A stretch of DNA of 64,000 bases from contig NZ_JAUSUZ010000001.1 of the NCBI RefSeq assembly GCF_030813715.1, positions 8,166,501-8,230,500 of the forward strand, in the 5' to 3' direction. The DNA comes from Catenuloplanes indicus (GTDB taxonomy: Bacteria; Actinomycetota; Actinomycetes; Mycobacteriales; Micromonosporaceae). The notes beneath the pieces are model-generated. The model was not told the DNA's origin, made no database searches, and saw only the letters and a program-made list of their open reading frames with translations. Each line of letters opens with the position of its first letter. Within the stretch, counting starts at the first letter, position 1. A program made the position numbers and the translations under genes. Shown here one piece after another: positions 62,332 to 64,000 of the stretch.

Positions 62332-63444
62332 CGAGTGTGCCTCGGTGAGGTCCGGCGCCTCCCACTTGCCTGTCAGACGGTCGATGACCGCGGCGGGAAC
62401 CGGTGCGGCCCGGCCGGCGTTCTGCCGGTGCACCACGTCGCGGGTGGCCTCCAGCGCGACGATCTCGATCCGCGCGTGGTAGGCGGCGCCGAGACCGATG
62501 CACAGGTCGCGGTGCTGCCGGGAGACGTTGGTGGCGTTCCAGACGAAGTCACGCCGGGCGCGCAGGTGCACGCGCGCCTCCTCGTACGCGGCGGCCGCCA
62601 CCGCGCGCTGGCCGCCGGACGGGGACACGCCGAGCCGGGCGCGGATCGCGTCCAGGCTGACCACCGGCCGGTCGCCGGCGTGCGCGGACACCCACGTGTC
62701 CTTGCCGACGCCGGGGAGTCCGGACAGGACGGTCATGGTGCAGCGCGTGTCGTCGTAGGCGGCGTAGCGCGGGTCGCGGCCGGGGGTGCGGAAGTACATG
62801 AACCGGGCGTGGTCGGACGCGAACGGCCACGGCGTGTCGAGGACGCCGAGGTCCGCGCAGTAATCCCGGAACAGCGCGATGTTCTCCAGCACGAGGTCCA
62901 GGTCGGCGCAGATCCGGCCGGTGATGTCCGCGACGGCCAGCATGGCCAGGTCGCGGTTGCGGGTGACCAGGCCGGCCCGCAGCACGATCTGTTCCAGGTC
63001 CGGCCGTTCCAGCGCCCAGAACGGCACCTGATGGTGCCGGACCAGCGCGGCTACGTGTTCCCGCCAGTCCCGGGGTGCGCCCAGTTCCCACAGGATGCGG
63101 CGGGCGGCCAGGTCGCCGCGCCGCGAGTGGCCGTGCGCGGTGATCCGGCCGACGTCGTCGGAGGCGGTGCAGTCCGGCTTGGCCACGTCGTGCAGCAGCA
63201 CGGCCGCGAACAGCCGCACCCGTTCGTCCTCCGGCAGTGCCCGCCACTCCGGTTGTGCCGCCAGCGCGGTCGCGGCCATGAACGTGTGGGTGAGCACGTC
63301 GCCCTCGCCGTGGTGCACCGGGTCCTGCGGCACGCCCTCGAGGCGCCGGATCCAGTCGAACTCCGCGACGATCCGCGACCACGGCACGCTCCACGACGGA
63401 GCGGCCGGGCACAGCGCGGCGAACACCGTCCAGTCAGACCGCAT
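62317..63444 (-). CDS. HD-Pnk: HD phosphoesterase fused to polynucleotide 5'-kinase
   Basis: 375 residues from the ATG complementary to 63442-63444, overlapping the ligase stop by 11 bases. The N-terminal HD domain has GDVLTHTFM, LLHDVAKPD (His85-Asp86) and GHSRRGDLAARRIL; this domain heals 2',3'-cyclic phosphate ends. The C-terminal P-loop kinase has LSGLPGVGKDTW (residues 240-251), SLDAIRARLG and WNATNVSRQHR, and phosphorylates 5'-OH ends. The same domain order is known from Runella HD-Pnk. With the neighbouring ligase it can heal and seal broken RNA. The stop lies within a 22-bp triple repeat. Confidence 0.9.
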   Translation of the reverse strand: MRSDWTVFAALCPAAPSWSVPWSRIVAEFDWIRRLEGVPQDPVHHGEGDVLTHTFMAATALAAQPEWRALPEDERVRLFAAVLLHDVAKPDCTASDDVGRITAHGHSRRGDLAARRILWELGAPRDWREHVAALVRHHQVPFWALERPDLEQIVLRAGLVTRNRDLAMLAVADITGRICADLDLVLENIALFRDYCADLGVLDTPWPFASDHARFMYFRTPGRDPRYAAYDDTRCTMTVLSGLPGVGKDTWVSAHAGDRPVVSLDAIRARLGVSPSGGQRAVAAAAYEEARVHLRARRDFVWNATNVSRQHRDLCIGLGAAYHARIEIVALEATRDVVHRQNAGRAAPVPAAVIDRLTGKWEAPDLTEAHSVLTA

Positions 63445-64000
63445 ACATCACCGCCGGGTCGGCGAGCCGGTTCGCCACGATCGGCCGGTCCGCCCAATGC
63501 GAGCCGGAGTCCAGCACGGCCTGGAGGAAGCCGGCCCGGACCCATTTGTAGCGAGCGACCACCCGGCCGTCCTGTTCGTCCTTGAGGTAGAGGCCTTCCA
63601 TGTCGTCGCCGGGGTCGGTCTCGGCCAGCGCGCGGCCGGGGTCGACACCGGCCTCCAGCGCGGCCGCGCGCAGCGATTCGCGCCAGTCCGGTGTCCGTAC
63701 CGTCGACGGTCCGGCGAGGGCGGTCAGCTCGGCCGGCGAGGAGAACGTGCCGGAGCGCAGCACGGGCACGCTGACCACCGGCGTCCCGGCCAGCATGGCG
63801 TGCCGGGCGCCGGTCGACAGGAATGCGCCGGTCGCCCGGTCCAGGATGTCGAACTCGCAGAACCAGTGCGGCAGCGCGTCGTAGAAGACGGTGTGCTTGG
63901 CGTAGAGCCACTCGCCGTACAGCACGAAACGGTCGGTCAGGACCGGCCGGAGCGCCGGCGCGACCGTGGCCGCCCAGGACTTCAGCGGGGCGAACTGGCG
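63434..64000 (-). CDS. RNA ligase (Rnl-type), partial at the window edge
   Basis: The frame is open to the right edge and has no start in the window; at least 188 codons are seen. LYGEWLYAKHTVFYDALP and FCEFDILDR are nucleotidyltransferase motifs (the EG-like and FEFD segments), MEGLYLKDEQDG is motif IV and ARYKWVRAGF motif V of PF09414-type RNA ligases. The nucleophile KxDG motif would lie beyond the edge. It seals 5'-phosphate and 3'-OH ends with ATP. The stop overlaps the HD-Pnk start, so healing and sealing enzymes are made together. Confidence 0.88.
   Translation of the reverse strand, partial: RQFAPLKSWAATVAPALRPVLTDRFVLYGEWLYAKHTVFYDALPHWFCEFDILDRATGAFLSTGARHAMLAGTPVVSVPVLRSGTFSSPAELTALAGPSTVRTPDWRESLRAAALEAGVDPGRALAETDPGDDMEGLYLKDEQDGRVVARYKWVRAGFLQAVLDSGSHWADRPIVANRLADPAVMYAV

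Overview
The window is chromosomal DNA of a very GC-rich actinobacterium. The third codon position is almost always G or C, many genes start with GTG after a GGAGG-type ribosome binding site, and the gene families (AfsR-type SARP regulator, DUF5753/DUF397 pair, WYL regulators, ECF sigma with RskA-type anti-sigma, GlxA regulator, STM401x cluster) fit Micromonosporaceae such as Actinoplanes or Catenuloplanes. The family placement is inference. I saw no tRNA, rRNA, CRISPR array, prophage or insertion sequence.

Layout. 1-12.8 kb: a GNAT fragment, a GH13 amylase, a lone ketosynthase, a 1000-residue SARP regulator divergent from a secreted CBM2 protein, a quinone oxidoreductase, GAPDH, a GlxA regulator, an AidB-like gene missing its middle, an aldo/keto reductase and a DUF2231 protein. 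12.9-14.5 kb: three decayed genes in a row (Excalibur, dienelactone-hydrolase family, epimerase). 14.5-24 kb: YnfA, a thioredoxin-reductase/methyltransferase fusion, dhaKL with a divergent dhaM, a TetR/hydrolase pair, an HD protein, an orphan histidine kinase and a MOSC remnant. 24-32 kb: a TetR/SDR pair, a DUF5925 AAA ATPase, Hsp20 with a HAIR-like operator, an acyl-CoA dehydrogenase, DinB and PPK2. 32-44 kb: an ABC-2 permease remnant fused in frame to a Flp pilin, a WYL regulator, a UvrA-like ABC protein divergent from a TetR, glcDEF for glycolate oxidation, an Nramp remnant and a GT-C glycosyltransferase. 44-55 kb: PlsC, a diguanylate cyclase, an FhuF-like Fe-S protein, ECF sigma/anti-sigma, Pgi, the DUF5753/DUF397 pair and a STAS-HATPase protein.

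55.3-60.2 kb is the most interesting stretch: five genes with overlapping ends (STM4015-STM4014-STM4013-STM4012-STM4011 families: leucine-rich-repeat-like protein, ATP-grasp, alkaline-phosphatase-superfamily hydrolase, HemN-like radical SAM, second radical SAM). I know of no assigned function. They look like one co-translated pathway. At the right edge an HD-Pnk end-healing enzyme overlaps an RNA ligase that runs off the window, forming a nucleic-acid repair cassette.

A recurring theme is decay by internal deletion. At least six genes keep recognisable ends while the middle is missing, often with a frameshift, and they sit among intact genes. Several divergent regulator/target pairs carry perfect or near-perfect palindromes, and six convergent gene pairs overlap at their 3' ends.
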